This document shows positions 54,057 to 64,000 of a stretch of DNA of 64,000 bases, in pieces. The notes under the pieces are model-generated. The model saw nothing but the letters and a program-made list of their open reading frames with translations, had not been told where the DNA came from and did not search any database. This stretch comes from Bipolaris cookei (taxonomy: Eukaryota; Ascomycota; Dothideomycetes; Pleosporales; Pleosporaceae), in the NCBI GenBank assembly GCA_002286855.1, contig NRSV01000009.1, positions 498,984-562,983 on the forward strand, read 5' to 3'. Both the position numbers and the translations under genes were made by a program. Every line of letters starts with the position of its first letter. Within the stretch, counting starts at the first letter, position 1.

Positions 54057-54998
54057 ATGGACACTGTCAAGGAGGCGGCATCAAAGGCCGCAGATGCCGG
54101 TAAAAAAATAGAGCAAAAGGTAGAGGAAAAGCTGATATTAGTATGGGACGAGCTATCTCCATGGCAGCAAGACAACCATTACATTCAAACTGGTTACCGA
54201 GCGCAGTCAAACTCCTACTCCAAGTCATGGAAGAGCCTTGGATACTTGCACAACGAAACCGTCAACATCTACACCCATCTCATCGGGGCTCTCCTCGCAG
54301 CTGTGGCTGGTATCGCTCTGTACTTCACATTGGGACCACGCTACGCGACTGCAACGACAGAGGATGTGTGGGTGTTTGGGTGCTTCTTTTCCGGAGCAGT
54401 GGCATGTCTGGGTATGAGCAGGACGTATCACACCATTCAAAATCACTCGCACGAGGTAGCGGTATGGGGCAACAAGCTCGACTATCTAGGCATTGTCTTC
54501 TTGATCTGGGGCAGCTTTGTCCCAGTGCTATACTATGCCTTCCGAGATGAACCCGAGCTGAGGAAGACATACTGGGCCATGATTACGACGTTGGCAGCGG
54601 GAACTTCCATCGTATCCACACATCCCAAATTCCGCACGCCAGCGCTTCGCCCCTTTCGAGCGCTAATGTTCGTGCTCATGGGCCTCTCTGCTGTATTTCC
54701 CGTCCTGCATGGGATACGATTGTATGGATTTGAGCACCTGCGAAGAAGTATTGGATTGGACTGGATCTTGCTGCAGGGCGTCTTGTATATCAGCGGTGCT
54801 GCCATCTATGCCGCCAGAGTGCCCGAGAAGTGGAGTCCTGGAAAATATGATATTTGGGGCTCCAGCCACCAAATATTCCATGTGCTGGTTGTTCTAGCTG
54901 CTGCAAGCCATCTCAACGGCCTCATCCAAGCTTTTGACTATGAGCACGGCCAAAGAAGGAGCGAAATAATGGCGGCGCTGGGGAGCAAGGGGCTGTAG
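54057..54998 (+). CDS. Adiponectin-receptor/haemolysin-III-like membrane protein (PAQR/Izh family)
   Basis: Single-exon 313-aa seven-helix protein. In yeast the Izh relatives affect zinc and lipid metabolism, and PAQR proteins are ceramidase-like zinc hydrolases. Signature: SLGYLHNETVNIYTHLIGAL near residue 62, then CLGMSRTYHTIQNHS with one zinc-ligand His, KLDYLGIVFLIWGSFVPVLY, and SSHQIFHVLVVLAAASH with the other two His ligands near residue 275. Six to seven hydrophobic segments lie between. The N-terminal 30 residues are charged and helix-like (EAASKAADAGKKIEQKVEEK), an unusual amphipathic start. All metal-site residues look present. Confidence 0.92.
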   Translation: MDTVKEAASKAADAGKKIEQKVEEKLILVWDELSPWQQDNHYIQTGYRAQSNSYSKSWKSLGYLHNETVNIYTHLIGALLAAVAGIALYFTLGPRYATATTEDVWVFGCFFSGAVACLGMSRTYHTIQNHSHEVAVWGNKLDYLGIVFLIWGSFVPVLYYAFRDEPELRKTYWAMITTLAAGTSIVSTHPKFRTPALRPFRALMFVLMGLSAVFPVLHGIRLYGFEHLRRSIGLDWILLQGVLYISGAAIYAARVPEKWSPGKYDIWGSSHQIFHVLVVLAAASHLNGLIQAFDYEHGQRRSEIMAALGSKGL

Positions 54999-55580
54999 GC
55001 TCGGTGATATAGAGGGTGATGTGATTGGGTACACGACAATGAGGTTCCCGTTGAACTTTGTTTCGAGTATCAAGAATATAAACACCTCAGTAGCTGTAGT
55101 GTGTTATTTTCTCGTATGATAAGTACATCTGTTTTGCAGAGATGGATATGGTCTTCTTCCATGGCCTTCTGGAACATGCGCTTCTGTACAAATACAGTAA
55201 AACTCTGTGACGGACCGGGGTGTTTCGCGCGATGCGAACGCCGCACAGACTGGCCGATGACGCCGTGCCAGCCACCTTCCCCATGAAATGCTACACGCGT
55301 GGGCCCGGTCTGACCAATCATAGTCCACCGCCATAGCTACCGATCTTGCAGCTCTCCTCCCAGCACTTCATTCCCCGACGCCCATTCCTCTGTTTTCTCT
55401 TTCATCTACACGTCGCGTCTCTGATCACTGTTTGTACATCATCGCTACATACCAAATCATTTTTCAAAGCACTCTGCGCGTCAACCTCCTCACAACCTTG
55501 CTTCTGCGACGCCAAAGGCTCTTTCGCAAAGCATAACGTCATCCCATATCACCTGCGATTGCAAACTCACGTTACACACA
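54999..55580. other. Spacer: 3' region of the PAQR gene and promoter of the Tudor gene
   Basis: No supported frame. 55330-55580 is a C/T-rich leader-like stretch before the ATG at 55581. Confidence 0.5.
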
Positions 55581-56586
55581 ATGACTGACACTGAGATTCA
55601 ACAAGGAGACAAAGGTACGTACCTCTTATTCTTCCTATGTTCCCACATCATCGAGCCCGGCGCGACTACGTATAGTCAGATCCCGTCTGGCGCATTGCAC
55701 TCACTCACGCGCATACTTCGCGCATCCCGGCGCGTTAATGCAGCCTCGATCGCCTCAATGACATCTTCGCTGAGAGTATACAACATGATCCCTAACGCGT
55801 CTTTCTTCAGTCTCATGGAACTGGGGTTCAGGACAGCCCAGCGGCACCGTTGCCGAAGTCAAGGAGCAGGGCGAGCTTGCCATTGAATCCAACAAGGGCA
55901 ACACGATCAAGAAGAATGCCGACCCTGAAAACCCTGCGGTTCACGTTGAGAGGTCAGGTAACGATGTTGTAAAGCGCGCGTCCGAGCTTCAGATCAATGA
56001 AAAGACCGAGGGCGCCAACGGCGACTCCAAGCAGGAGGACAAGAAGGACGACCCTGAGAAGTCGGAAGAGAAGCCGGCTGAATCAGAGAAGAAGGAAGAT
56101 GATAAACCGGCTGGATCCGAAAAGAAGGATGAGGAAATGAAAGACGCGCCTGACAGTCAGGAGAAGAAGGAAGAGGCTCACACTAACGGTGAATCCAAGA
56201 ACGAAGAGCCCAAGGAGACAAAAGAAGACGCTAAGGAAGACGCACCAAAGGAGAAATCCGATGAAAAGTCTGACGAAAAGTCCGAGGCCGACAAGGAGGA
56301 TGACCCAAAGGCTGGTGACAAGCGCAAGGTCGAGGAGACTTCCGAGAAGACTAACGGCGCCGATGCTGATGCTGATGCTGAAGTTGAGAAGCCTGCCGAA
56401 AAGAAAGCAAAGACTGACGAAGTTAATGGTGAAGGCGAGGCCAAAGAAGAAACCGAGACCAAGACACCCGCTAAGAAGCCCGGCCGCCCTAAGAAGGAGA
56501 AGAAGGAACCCGCAAAGAAGAAGGAGCCTAAGAAGGCTGCCACTGCCGACGGTACGCCACGCCGAAGCGGCAGGAACAAGGCTTAA
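55581..56586 (+). CDS. Hypervirulence-associated-type Tudor domain protein with acidic/basic nuclear tail
   Basis: Predicted 269 aa from exons 55581-55614 and 55811-56586. The 196-nt intron (AAAG/GTACGT...CTTCAG) is longer than usual and splices in phase to give GDK-VSWNWGSGQPSGTVAEV. Residues 10-65 form the small Tudor-like domain known from fungal hypervirulence-associated proteins (VSWNWGSGQPSGTVAEVKEQ, NTIKKNADPENPAVHVERSG, DVVKRASEL). The rest is disordered: Lys/Glu repeats (EKSDEKSDEKSEADKEDD), then an AT-hook-like KKPGRPKKEKKEPAKKK and a C-terminal RRSGRNKA. This suggests a nuclear or chromatin location. The family name comes from one plant-pathogen protein; no virulence role is implied for this gene. 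Confidence 0.82.
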
Positions 56587-57337
56587 ACAGCAAAACCCTT
56601 GCTACGGCCCATATTTCAGTATCAACAAGTGCACTCTCGCCTCGCAGCCTGAAGTGATGTTCTAAACACAAGTTTCTTGATATGCACGTCGAGATTTTGG
56701 ATACTGTTCGATGTGGCGTTCCATTGCGGCCAATTGGTGAGCGAAAACAGACTATAGCGACAATCGAGAAAAACTAAATGAAGTAACGGCAATGGGAGGA
56801 AATGGATACGGCAATGGATGTTGGCGCTCTTGGATCCGGTCTGTTTTTGTCTGCTATCCTAGCGGCGCTCTTTTTGTCCTCTTGTTGTATAATAAAACTC
56901 TTATCTACGGCTTTTTATGGGAGGATTGGACAAGGGAAAGCGTTTCTAAAGCTAAAAAGGTATATCGAATGCATGTTATGAAATATTACTGCCTGACTGG
57001 TGTGTTCCTTTGTTATTTGTACGCTAGCCATGTACATATGTGGAGGTTGGGATTTGTGAGTAAGGTGGCGCTTCCAATGTTTAATTGGAGACATACAACT
57101 GCAATGAAACTGTGATCAACGCTTCCTCAGCCTGTCGTGGACTTGGAGATTTTACATGTTGATCATTTGAGAGCAGCGTACGCACAAAGCACAAAGAGGA
57201 GACCATATACAAGGTGGCATGTTTGTCGAGATTACTTTATGTTGCAAAGTTTCTATTCCATGACGGTACAGGTGCCCTGAAACAAAGAACCCTTTTCAGC
57301 CTGATCTATGTTGCTCTATCGAACACAGGTCCCCATT
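56587..57337. other. Spacer between convergent genes
   Basis: 3' regions of the Tudor gene (+) and the MFS gene (-). A 107-codon open frame at 56792-57115 has no splice or domain support. Confidence 0.5.
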
Positions 57338-58831
57338 CTATACCTTCACTTTCAATATCCACCGCCTTCCTACGCAGGCCCACCTGCTAAACAAAAAGCT
57401 AATCAAACTCAACCCAAGAACGGCACAAAAGAAAGCCACCATGGGCTGAGGTCCTACTGTCTCTACGAGCTCACCACCAATCGGAATACAGACCAGGGTT
57501 GCCAAAGAAGCTATGAAGTACATACTCCCGTAGTAACGGCCAAACTCTTCTGCTCTGCACAACTGCCCAACGCATGCAGGAGTCAGAGCCATCCAGGAAC
57601 CCGTGCCGAATCCAAAGAGGGCCGTATAAGCGTACAGTGCCGGAAGTGATGTAGTCCCAAGAGGCAACCAAAGAACCAGCATCCACAACAGCGTGAAGAC
57701 TATCATGATGAAGAGAGTATTAAATCTCCCAATCTTATCCGCAACATACCCCGGGAGCAAGCGTCCAAGACAAGAAACCCCATTGAGTACCGCAATGAGA
57801 TAGAATCCAGTATCAGGCGGGAAGTTCGTACTCCGCGTCGCATACGTCGGTAAAATCCCCAATCCTCCAAACAACACCACCTCAAACCCAAACACACTCA
57901 GCGTAAACAAGCTCAATCTCAAATCCCCATAAATCGACGGCGAAATAATCGCCTTCTTCTTCGCCACCGCCGATGGCGGAATCCTCGCCTTCATCAACCC
58001 ATTCGCCACACCAAAACACCCCAGAAACACAAACCCCAGGATCCTCAACGACCACGCATACCCATACTTTGCCAGCGTAGTCCTCAGCACAAGCGGAATC
58101 GCCAACCCACCCCCAGAACTCCCCATCATCGCCACTCCCTGCGCCAATCCCCGCCTCTCCTTAAACCAATGCGCCACAACCGCCAAACTCGTCGTCGTAA
58201 GCGCCGCACACGAGAATCCACCTAGAACCCCACAACAAAGCAGCATCTGCCAAAACGTCGTACACTCCGCCAGCAAAAACACCATAACAAGGAACGCGGC
58301 GCTTCCACCCAGCGCGATCCACCGCGGACCGTAGCGGTCGAATAACGGACCCACCCAGATACCCAGGGCCAGTGATAAGTAGACAAATAAGGAGGGGATC
58401 CAGCCAATGTCTCGCGAGGACATGGTGGAGAGCTGGTGTTGGGACCAGTGGTCTTGAAGGGTGCCGATGGAGACTTGGAGGCCGAAGGAGGGGAAGAGCA
58501 TGAGGAAGGCAGAGAGGACGACGAGCCAGGCACGGGGACCGCCTTCAGGGAAGGAGGATTCGGAGTTTGTGGTGGGAGAGGTGAAGGGGAGGCCGGGTTC
58601 GCGGTCTGAGGGGTTTGTGAGGGGGGGATGAGGTTGTGTGAGATTTTGAGGGAGTTCTGCATCATAGCTTGGGGAACTTTTTTCGTTGGCTTGGTGTGTT
58701 GTGTGAGATTTCATTTTCGGTTCGGTGTGTTGTAGTGGACTATGGATTTCTTCGGGTGATGTAGCCAGTTTACTGGTGCTGGGTGTCAGTAGGGTGTTTG
58801 TCTGGCTTGTTGGAGTTGCGATTGGATTCAT
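57338..58831 (-). CDS. MFS transporter, monocarboxylate (MCT/SLC16-like) family
   Basis: Single-exon 497-aa protein with an 85-residue polar N-terminus and twelve predicted membrane segments. MCT-type signature at the start of TM1: FPEGGPRAWLVVLSAFLMLF, then FGLQVSIGTLQDHW and IGWIPSLFVYLSLALGIWVG. The loop 2-3 motif is GPLFDRYGPRW. TM5 region: AVVAHWFKERRGLAQGVAMM, typical of fungal MCTs. TM7-8: LSLFTLSVFGFEVVLFGGL, then NGVSCLGRLLPGYVADKIGR, a conserved G-R-x-P/L-G-Y-x-A-D. Fungal members are often near secondary-metabolite or quinate/carboxylate genes; the substrate cannot be told from sequence. A complete protein with no lesions. Confidence 0.9.
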   Translation of the reverse strand: MNPIATPTSQTNTLLTPSTSKLATSPEEIHSPLQHTEPKMKSHTTHQANEKSSPSYDAELPQNLTQPHPPLTNPSDREPGLPFTSPTTNSESSFPEGGPRAWLVVLSAFLMLFPSFGLQVSIGTLQDHWSQHQLSTMSSRDIGWIPSLFVYLSLALGIWVGPLFDRYGPRWIALGGSAAFLVMVFLLAECTTFWQMLLCCGVLGGFSCAALTTTSLAVVAHWFKERRGLAQGVAMMGSSGGGLAIPLVLRTTLAKYGYAWSLRILGFVFLGCFGVANGLMKARIPPSAVAKKKAIISPSIYGDLRLSLFTLSVFGFEVVLFGGLGILPTYATRSTNFPPDTGFYLIAVLNGVSCLGRLLPGYVADKIGRFNTLFIMIVFTLLWMLVLWLPLGTTSLPALYAYTALFGFGTGSWMALTPACVGQLCRAEEFGRYYGSMYFIASLATLVCIPIGGELVETVGPQPMVAFFCAVLGLSLISFLFSRWACVGRRWILKVKV

Positions 58832-60815
58832 TGTGACTTTTCAGGACGACCAAATACTTTTCCTACTCTTATGTCTCGCCGGTATTTTTTTTAAAAAAAA
58901 ACGTGAACAGATAAGAAGATAGGGAGAAAAGGTACAAGTTGCGTCAAGTCTCCGCAACAGCGTGAACCAAAACCACACAAAAAAAAGTTTGTCTTGTAAC
59001 TAACTCTGCGAAGGTAGTTTATCACATGGAAAGTCCACCTACATGGAGTTTACATGTCACTAACTATTCTGCAGACCAGTTGCCAATCGTACAACTGCGC
59101 AGCGCGGCAACCCGCACATCTTATACCGTATCCAGCACGGTGTGGGTGTCTTGGCAATTTGCGACAACGGGGGCCTCGTTGACGACGGGATTGCGGCAAA
59201 TGGGTAATCAAGACGTGGCGGGCGGTTGCACAGCGTGCGTTATGTGCGCCCTATCGCTTGGAAGGAATGACTAGTGGAACGCCCGGTTTTTCTTTGAGTT
59301 CGTGGTGACGAGGGTGCCCCGCGGAATGTGGTTGGCTGGGTTAATGCAGGTCTGAGTGGGTTTGTTACATCGATGTTTCTTTGGGGATAATGGGTATTGG
59401 AGTTACGAGATCGCGTTTAAACTACTTGAGATTGTGCGATGGTTTATGGGATTTGAGAGATGGGATATTTATGTGATTGGAATGCGTAGAGAGATTGAAG
59501 AATGCGGTTTGGGTTGTATCTTATCTGGCGGAATAAACTGTGTGATGATGAGAAAGTATGGATGGCTAGAGTGGAGGTAGTAAGTGGGACGTTGCTGCTA
59601 CTAGTCGTAGCCATTTCCGTATTTCCATATACTTGGGACTGCTCCGCGAGATTAGTCTCGACTCGTATCTAGGCTTTGAGCCGCTTATCGTTGATGCTGA
59701 TCTGATTTCTTCATTGTCAGCATCGAGCTTCATACCAGCTCCGATCGCTATATTGACGGGAAATATGTGTCGTCATTGAATACCTCGCTACTAAACGATG
59801 TTCTTTCAACTAAAGATAGACATTAACTGGGGGGCTGCTACGAATCCAATGCTATCAACGAAGGCTACAATTCACAAGACAGATAAATACCAAGCAACTC
59901 GCCATACTTGCAAATACAAAACAGTATCAAGGTGGTGGCTTGGCGTGCGTCGTCTAGTGTGGATATTTTGATTATTAGCAGTCATGTTAGCCAAACGAAC
60001 GTGGACCTAATAAAAGCAACTGAGAGCCCCAAGACATTCTTTCCTGTTTAGGTAACCAGTCTCAAGCATCGATTGCAGTGATTTTTTTTCACCCAACGAG
60101 ATCTCAACGCCAGCACCCAACGACTCTGGACACGCCGTCGCCACTTGTTGGGTCGGTGTAGCCTCGAAACCGGGCAAACCACATGTCATGCTGCGATGAG
60201 TTTCAGAAACAAAAGGAGAATTAACAGAACTCTCAACGTTACACAGGGTATCGACATTCATTTATACATGTGTTTCATCTTACGCTTTCATGACTCTCAG
60301 AGCCCGAGGCAATACCTGCGAGCAATACCTCTATTTATCCGTTGGGCAGAAAGGCCACCACTTAGCACCACGCACTAGGCTCCGCACGTACACCCGCCGT
60401 GCAGCACCAAGCATTGCGGCGCTCCGGCAAGATATGGCTTGGAAGGCTTGTCTTTGTTATTTTGAATTGTATAGCATGGTTGGATATCAGAAACGACCAT
60501 GAGCATGCTTGCAATACACCAAGATGATCTAACACGCACGAAACGATGATAGCCAGTGTAAAGCTGACCTCGAGCTACTACGAACAGCAGCAGACGACTG
60601 GTGGAAGAAAAGAAAACTGGGTCTATCCACACTACTGTCCCCAATAGCTACGGCAAGTGGAGTGTGGGGTCGGGAGGATTCCTACAGAAGATAGCGATGC
60701 AACCTCCGGGCGCAGGATTGCCGGTGGTGCCACCTTACTAGCTTTTGGTCTTTGCTATAGAAAGGCTTCGCACCCCCTTCTCAAAGTCAGGCAAGTCAGC
60801 AAACTCAACAACAGA
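58832..60815. other. 2-kb intergenic region
   Basis: Lies between two divergent MFS genes (starts at 58831 - and 60816 +). It holds a T9-A9 homopolymer pair near 58887-58904 and an A10 near 58980. Open frames of 60-90 codons (for example 60007-60261 and 60375-60644, minus) lack features. No RNA gene or element was recognised. Confidence 0.45.
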
Positions 60816-62480
60816 ATGCCGTCCGCTTTCTTCAAGAACCGCAGAGTCTATCTGCTGACCGGCGTTGCCTACATGGGCTCGCTGCTCTTCGGTATGCACC
60901 CAGTTCTTGTTTGACTCGACGTTATAGCTGATTCGCCACAGGATATGACACCGGGGTTATGGGCAGCGTTCTTGCGCTCAAATCTTTCAAAATAGATTTC
61001 GGATTGCCGACAGACAAATCTGGCTTCGCCGACTCCAAGAACGCCGCAGTTTCTTCCAACGTGGTGTCGCTGTTAACAGCAGGATGCTTCTTTGGCGCCA
61101 TAGGTGCAGCATGGCTCAACGAGCGTTTCGGCCGACGATACTCTCTCATGGGCTTGTCTGTGATCTTCTTGATAGGTGCTGCGCTCCAAACTGGTGCTCA
61201 TCACGAGATTGGTTTGATCTATGGTGGTCGCGTCATTGCTGGTCTTGGCATCGGTGGCATGTCTTCCATCACACCAGTCTTTGTCTCCGAGAGCGCGCCT
61301 CCAGCTGTTCGTGGACGTATAGCAGGTCTCTTCCAGGAGTTCCTCGTCATTGGCAGCACGTTTGCTTACTGGCTTGGATATGGCGTTAACTTACACATGC
61401 CGAGCGAAACTAAGCAATGGAGGGTTCCTATTGCTATTCAGCTTATTCCTGGAGGCTTCATGCTGCTTGGCCTTTTCTTTTTGAAGGAATCTCCTCGTTG
61501 GTTGATGTCAAAGGGCCGACATGAAGAGGCTGTCGAGTCTCTTTGCTTCATTCGCTGCGATACACCTGACAACCCAGATTTACAGCAGGAGCTGGCGGAG
61601 ATCCGCGCTGCTGTTGAAGAAGAGCTCAATCAGACCGAAGGAATTACCTGGAAAGAGTGCCTTCTCCCTGGGAATAGATATCGGTTCATTACCGGTTTCG
61701 TTCTCATGTTTTGGCAACAGTTTAGCGGCACAAACTCGATTGGTAAGTCTTTCATATTTTAGAGATTGAAAGAAAATCAGCTCACATAATCTAGGTTACT
61801 ATGCGCCGCAAATCTTCCAAGCTATTGGCGTCTCTGCTTCTAATGCATCCCTATTTGCAACTGGCATCTACGGCACTGTCAAGGTCATCACCACGGGAAT
61901 TTTCCTCCTCGTCGGCATCGACTTCCTCGGCCGCAAAAAATCTCTCATGGCTGGCGCGGTTTGGATGTCATCCATGATGTTCATCATTGGAGCAGTACTC
62001 GCAACCCATCCGCCCAACCCCTCATCGTCTACTGTAAGTTCGGCATCCATGGCGATGGCAGCCATGATCTATCTATACGTCATCGGTTACTCAGCTTCCT
62101 GGGGCCCAGTTCCATGGGTCTATCTCTCCGAGATCTTTCCTACACGCCTACGTTCGTATGGTGTCGGAATGGGCGCTGCAACCCAATGGCTCTTCAATTT
62201 TGTGATTACAAAAATCACTCCAGCTGCAGTCAACAGTATCGGATGGAGAACTTTCCTCATGTTTGGAATCTTCTGTCTTGCTATGAGTGTCTTTGCTACC
62301 TTCTTCATCAAGGAGACCAAGGGTAAGAGTCTGGAGGAGATTGATATTTTGTTTGGAGACGTGTCAGCCGAACAACGGAGGATGGATGTGGAGGCAGGTT
62401 TGAAAGAAGAACAGCGGAAACATTCGGTCACTTATGCGGAGAATGCCACCGAGCTTGGCAACCGGGTGGGTAAAGACTAG
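60816..62480 (+). CDS. MFS sugar/quinate-type transporter
   Basis: Predicted 520 aa from exons 60816-60891, 60942-61742 and 61795-62480 (introns 50 and 52 nt, in phase). Twelve-helix sugar-porter family member of the plasma membrane. Motifs: VAYMGSLLFGYDTGVMGS (TM1), WLNERFGRRYSLM (loop 2-3 G-R-R), GLIYGGRVIAGLGIGGMSSI (TM4), VFVSESAPPAVRGRIAG (E-x6-RG), LKESPRWL (PESPR-like), FWQQFSGTNSIGYYAPQIF (QQxxGxNxxxYY), DFLGRKKSL (D-x2-GR-K), VYLSEIFPTRLRSYGVG and FIKETKGKSLEEID. The FGYDTGVMG start and the NSIGYYAPQIFQAIGVS block resemble fungal quinate permeases, but hexose carriers are close. No lesions. Confidence 0.93.
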
Positions 62481-63050
62481 GGAATAGATGTCTTGGACAA
62501 TCGGTAGTATCGAGAAACTAACATCGGACCATTTGAATTTATCAAGGTCTACCAAATTACTTATTGTAGCTTCAGCTACGCATAAAGACTCCCAAGTGCT
62601 TCTTTCAACCAAAGAATTGTGATCAAATTAACCCCAAGAAACCCTGCTGTTACTTACACGATAGATGCCAAGATGCTAAAACCATCCTTTTCAGGTTAGC
62701 TTCTCATGGATTTAGTACTAAAGTCTCCTGTGTAAAAGATGAAGAGAGTCAAGTGGGATTTCTTTTCAACTAAAGAAACAGAAATGATCAGTAGCTAGAT
62801 TTCAGAGCCGTCACAGCATTATGTAGCTAAAACTGCGTCCTTCTTTAATGTCTTTTTTGGAGCTATCAAGGTCATCCCTTATTTCTCCCCAGCACCGATC
62901 ATAATGACTCATTTTGAGTAAGTAACAACAGTTTAATTACTGATCAAGCCTCCAAGTTAAATGTATAAAGTTTCCAGTCTTGTAGGTTAGACACATCCAA
63001 ACCCAACTTTCTCATTCGTTTTCGCAAAAAGCAATGCACAAAGTGCCAAT
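62481..63050. other. AT-rich spacer
   Basis: 3' region of the sugar transporter and upstream of the P450. No supported frame. Confidence 0.5.
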
Positions 63051-64000
63051 ATGATAGTAGAATTTCTTTCTAGCATCCGCGTGTGGATCATCTTGGTCGT
63101 TATAATCATCATATTTCTATTCCATTCAAAACGTCGATCAGTCTTTCCCACCATCAACAACTATCGATGTGACCTATTCTTCCAAAAAGCACATCACGAG
63201 TACCGTACAAACGCCGAATCGCTAATCACCAACGGTCTAGCAAAACACCAAGGCCCAATCTCCCTCGCCATCCCGAGTGGCCAGAAAATCGTTCTCCCAG
63301 TATAGCAAAGGCGCTGCAAATCCATTGGGGCGAGGATAAAGATTGGCATTTTGTTGACTGGCAGAAGGACACAACGGGCATTATCGCGCGCGCAGCGTCA
63401 TCGGTTTTTGTTGGTCCGGAGAAGTGCGAGGATGAGGAGTGGTTGAGTATCGCACAAGGCTACGTCGGCGCCTACTTTGCGGCTGTTAATGAGTTGCATG
63501 AATATCCCGCCTGGTCGAGACGCATTGTACAGAGGTTTCTACTAAATGCTATTGCTTGTCGGAAATATGTAACTCAGGCTCGCGCCATTATGAGGGAGTT
63601 GATCGACAAAAGGGAGAAAGAGGTTGAGAAGGCGAAGCTCAAAGGTGATCTTCTCCCACAATACAACGATGCGCTTGCATGGACACAAGCAACATCAGGT
63701 CCCAAGGCAGACGCCGGCGACATACAACTGTCACTGGCAATGGCTGCGTTCTTCACCACTAGTGAACAATTTCGTCAAGTCTTGATCGATATTGCTTCAC
63801 AATCGGAGCTCCTCGAGCCTTTGCGGAAAGAAGTCTCAGAACAGATTTCTAGATATGGTATCACAGTCGCTGCAACAAACAACATGGTCTTGCTTGACAG
63901 CGTCCTGAAAGAATCCCAGAGACTTTCATCTCCCATAGGTACGTATCCTTCTTCGCCACTCCCTCTTCCCTCCCTTCTAACACACACGCCCTAGTGGCTC
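63051..64000 (+). pseudogene. Cytochrome P450 (ent-kaurene-oxidase-like) with an internal deletion, cut by the window end
   Basis: ATG 63051 starts MIVEFLSSIRVWIILVVIII, a membrane anchor, then RRSVFPTINNYRCDLFFQKA and HQGPISLAIPSGQKIVLP, matching the N-terminal third of fungal CYP68/503-type P450s. Within three bases the frame hits TAG (63303) while another frame opens as AKALQIHWGEDKDWHFVDWQ, then DTTGIIARAASSVFVGPEKC. In relatives about 70-75 residues (substrate-site and C-helix region) separate these blocks, so roughly 220 bp are missing and the frame is shifted; there is no room for an intron. Downstream looks clean: SLAMAAFFTTSEQFRQVLID (I-helix without the usual AGxxT), LDSVLKESQRLSSPI (K-helix ExxR), then an intron 63939-63994 in phase. 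The haem loop lies beyond the window. A residual functional product is unlikely. Confidence 0.7.

Noticed and set aside
56792..57115. 107-codon open frame after the Tudor gene
   Set aside because: Lies in a 3' region; hydrophobic but without signal, domain or leader; probably chance.
59026..60644. Several 60-90-codon frames between the two MFS genes
   Set aside because: No coherent text across possible splice sites; the region is more simply a double promoter.
1..64000. CRISPR array, tRNA or rRNA genes
   Set aside because: No regularly spaced direct repeats and no sequence with convincing tRNA A/B boxes or rRNA cores were seen on reading; a tRNAscan or Infernal run would settle this.

Overview
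This window is nuclear DNA of a filamentous ascomycete. Genes carry one to several short introns of about 46-75 bases with GT-AG ends and CTAAC/CTGAC-like branch sites. The gene set includes medusa, Rds1, HRI1, Tof1 and a hypervirulence-type Tudor protein, and the proteins read like Dothideomycetes, most likely Pleosporales. That placement is an inference from family resemblance; no marker gene (rDNA, TEF1) is present, and I saw no tRNA, rRNA or CRISPR array.

Layout. 0-9 kb: medusa-type developmental regulator (+), seipin (-), and a large acidic nuclear-looking protein of unknown function (-), followed by 2.2 kb of low-complexity promoter DNA. 10.8-15.3 kb: a large mitochondrial-targeted protein (-) head-to-head with a small chromatin-type protein carrying a PARP zinc finger (+). 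15.8-25 kb: an accessory-looking stretch with a many-exon orphan gene ending just after a SNF2-like P-loop, a tiny conserved acidic protein, PEX14, and two decayed genes. 25-30 kb: mitochondrial 3-hydroxyacyl-CoA dehydrogenase head-to-head with the replication-fork factor TOF1, sharing a promoter with a double MluI box. 30-36.6 kb: a gene graveyard with a BTB-domain pseudogene, a cytochrome P450 pseudogene split by a 202-bp foldback MITE, an LTR-like fragment and an orphan remnant. Several of its nonsense codons look like C-to-T changes in CpA, the signature of repeat-induced point mutation (RIP). 37-58.8 kb: dense, well-ordered housekeeping genes: a TDT/Mae1-SSU1 family transporter, HRI1, an unknown membrane protein, TRM1, an Rds1-like secreted protein, a UPF0303 protein, RRP3 and SSF1 (two ribosome-biogenesis genes head-to-head around a perfect 16-bp palindrome), a CSN8/PSMD8/eIF3K-like protein, an adiponectin-receptor-like protein, a Tudor/AT-hook-like acidic protein and a monocarboxylate-type MFS transporter. 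60.8-64 kb: a sugar/quinate-type MFS transporter and a P450 that has lost an internal block and runs off the window.

The window thus alternates between conserved core blocks and short decayed accessory islands. The most notable signals are the MITE-interrupted P450, the orphan P-loop gene, and the palindromic elements in divergent promoters of functionally paired or cell-cycle genes. I found no single clearly new multi-gene system. Exon boundaries were set by hand from splice signals and frame, without transcript data.
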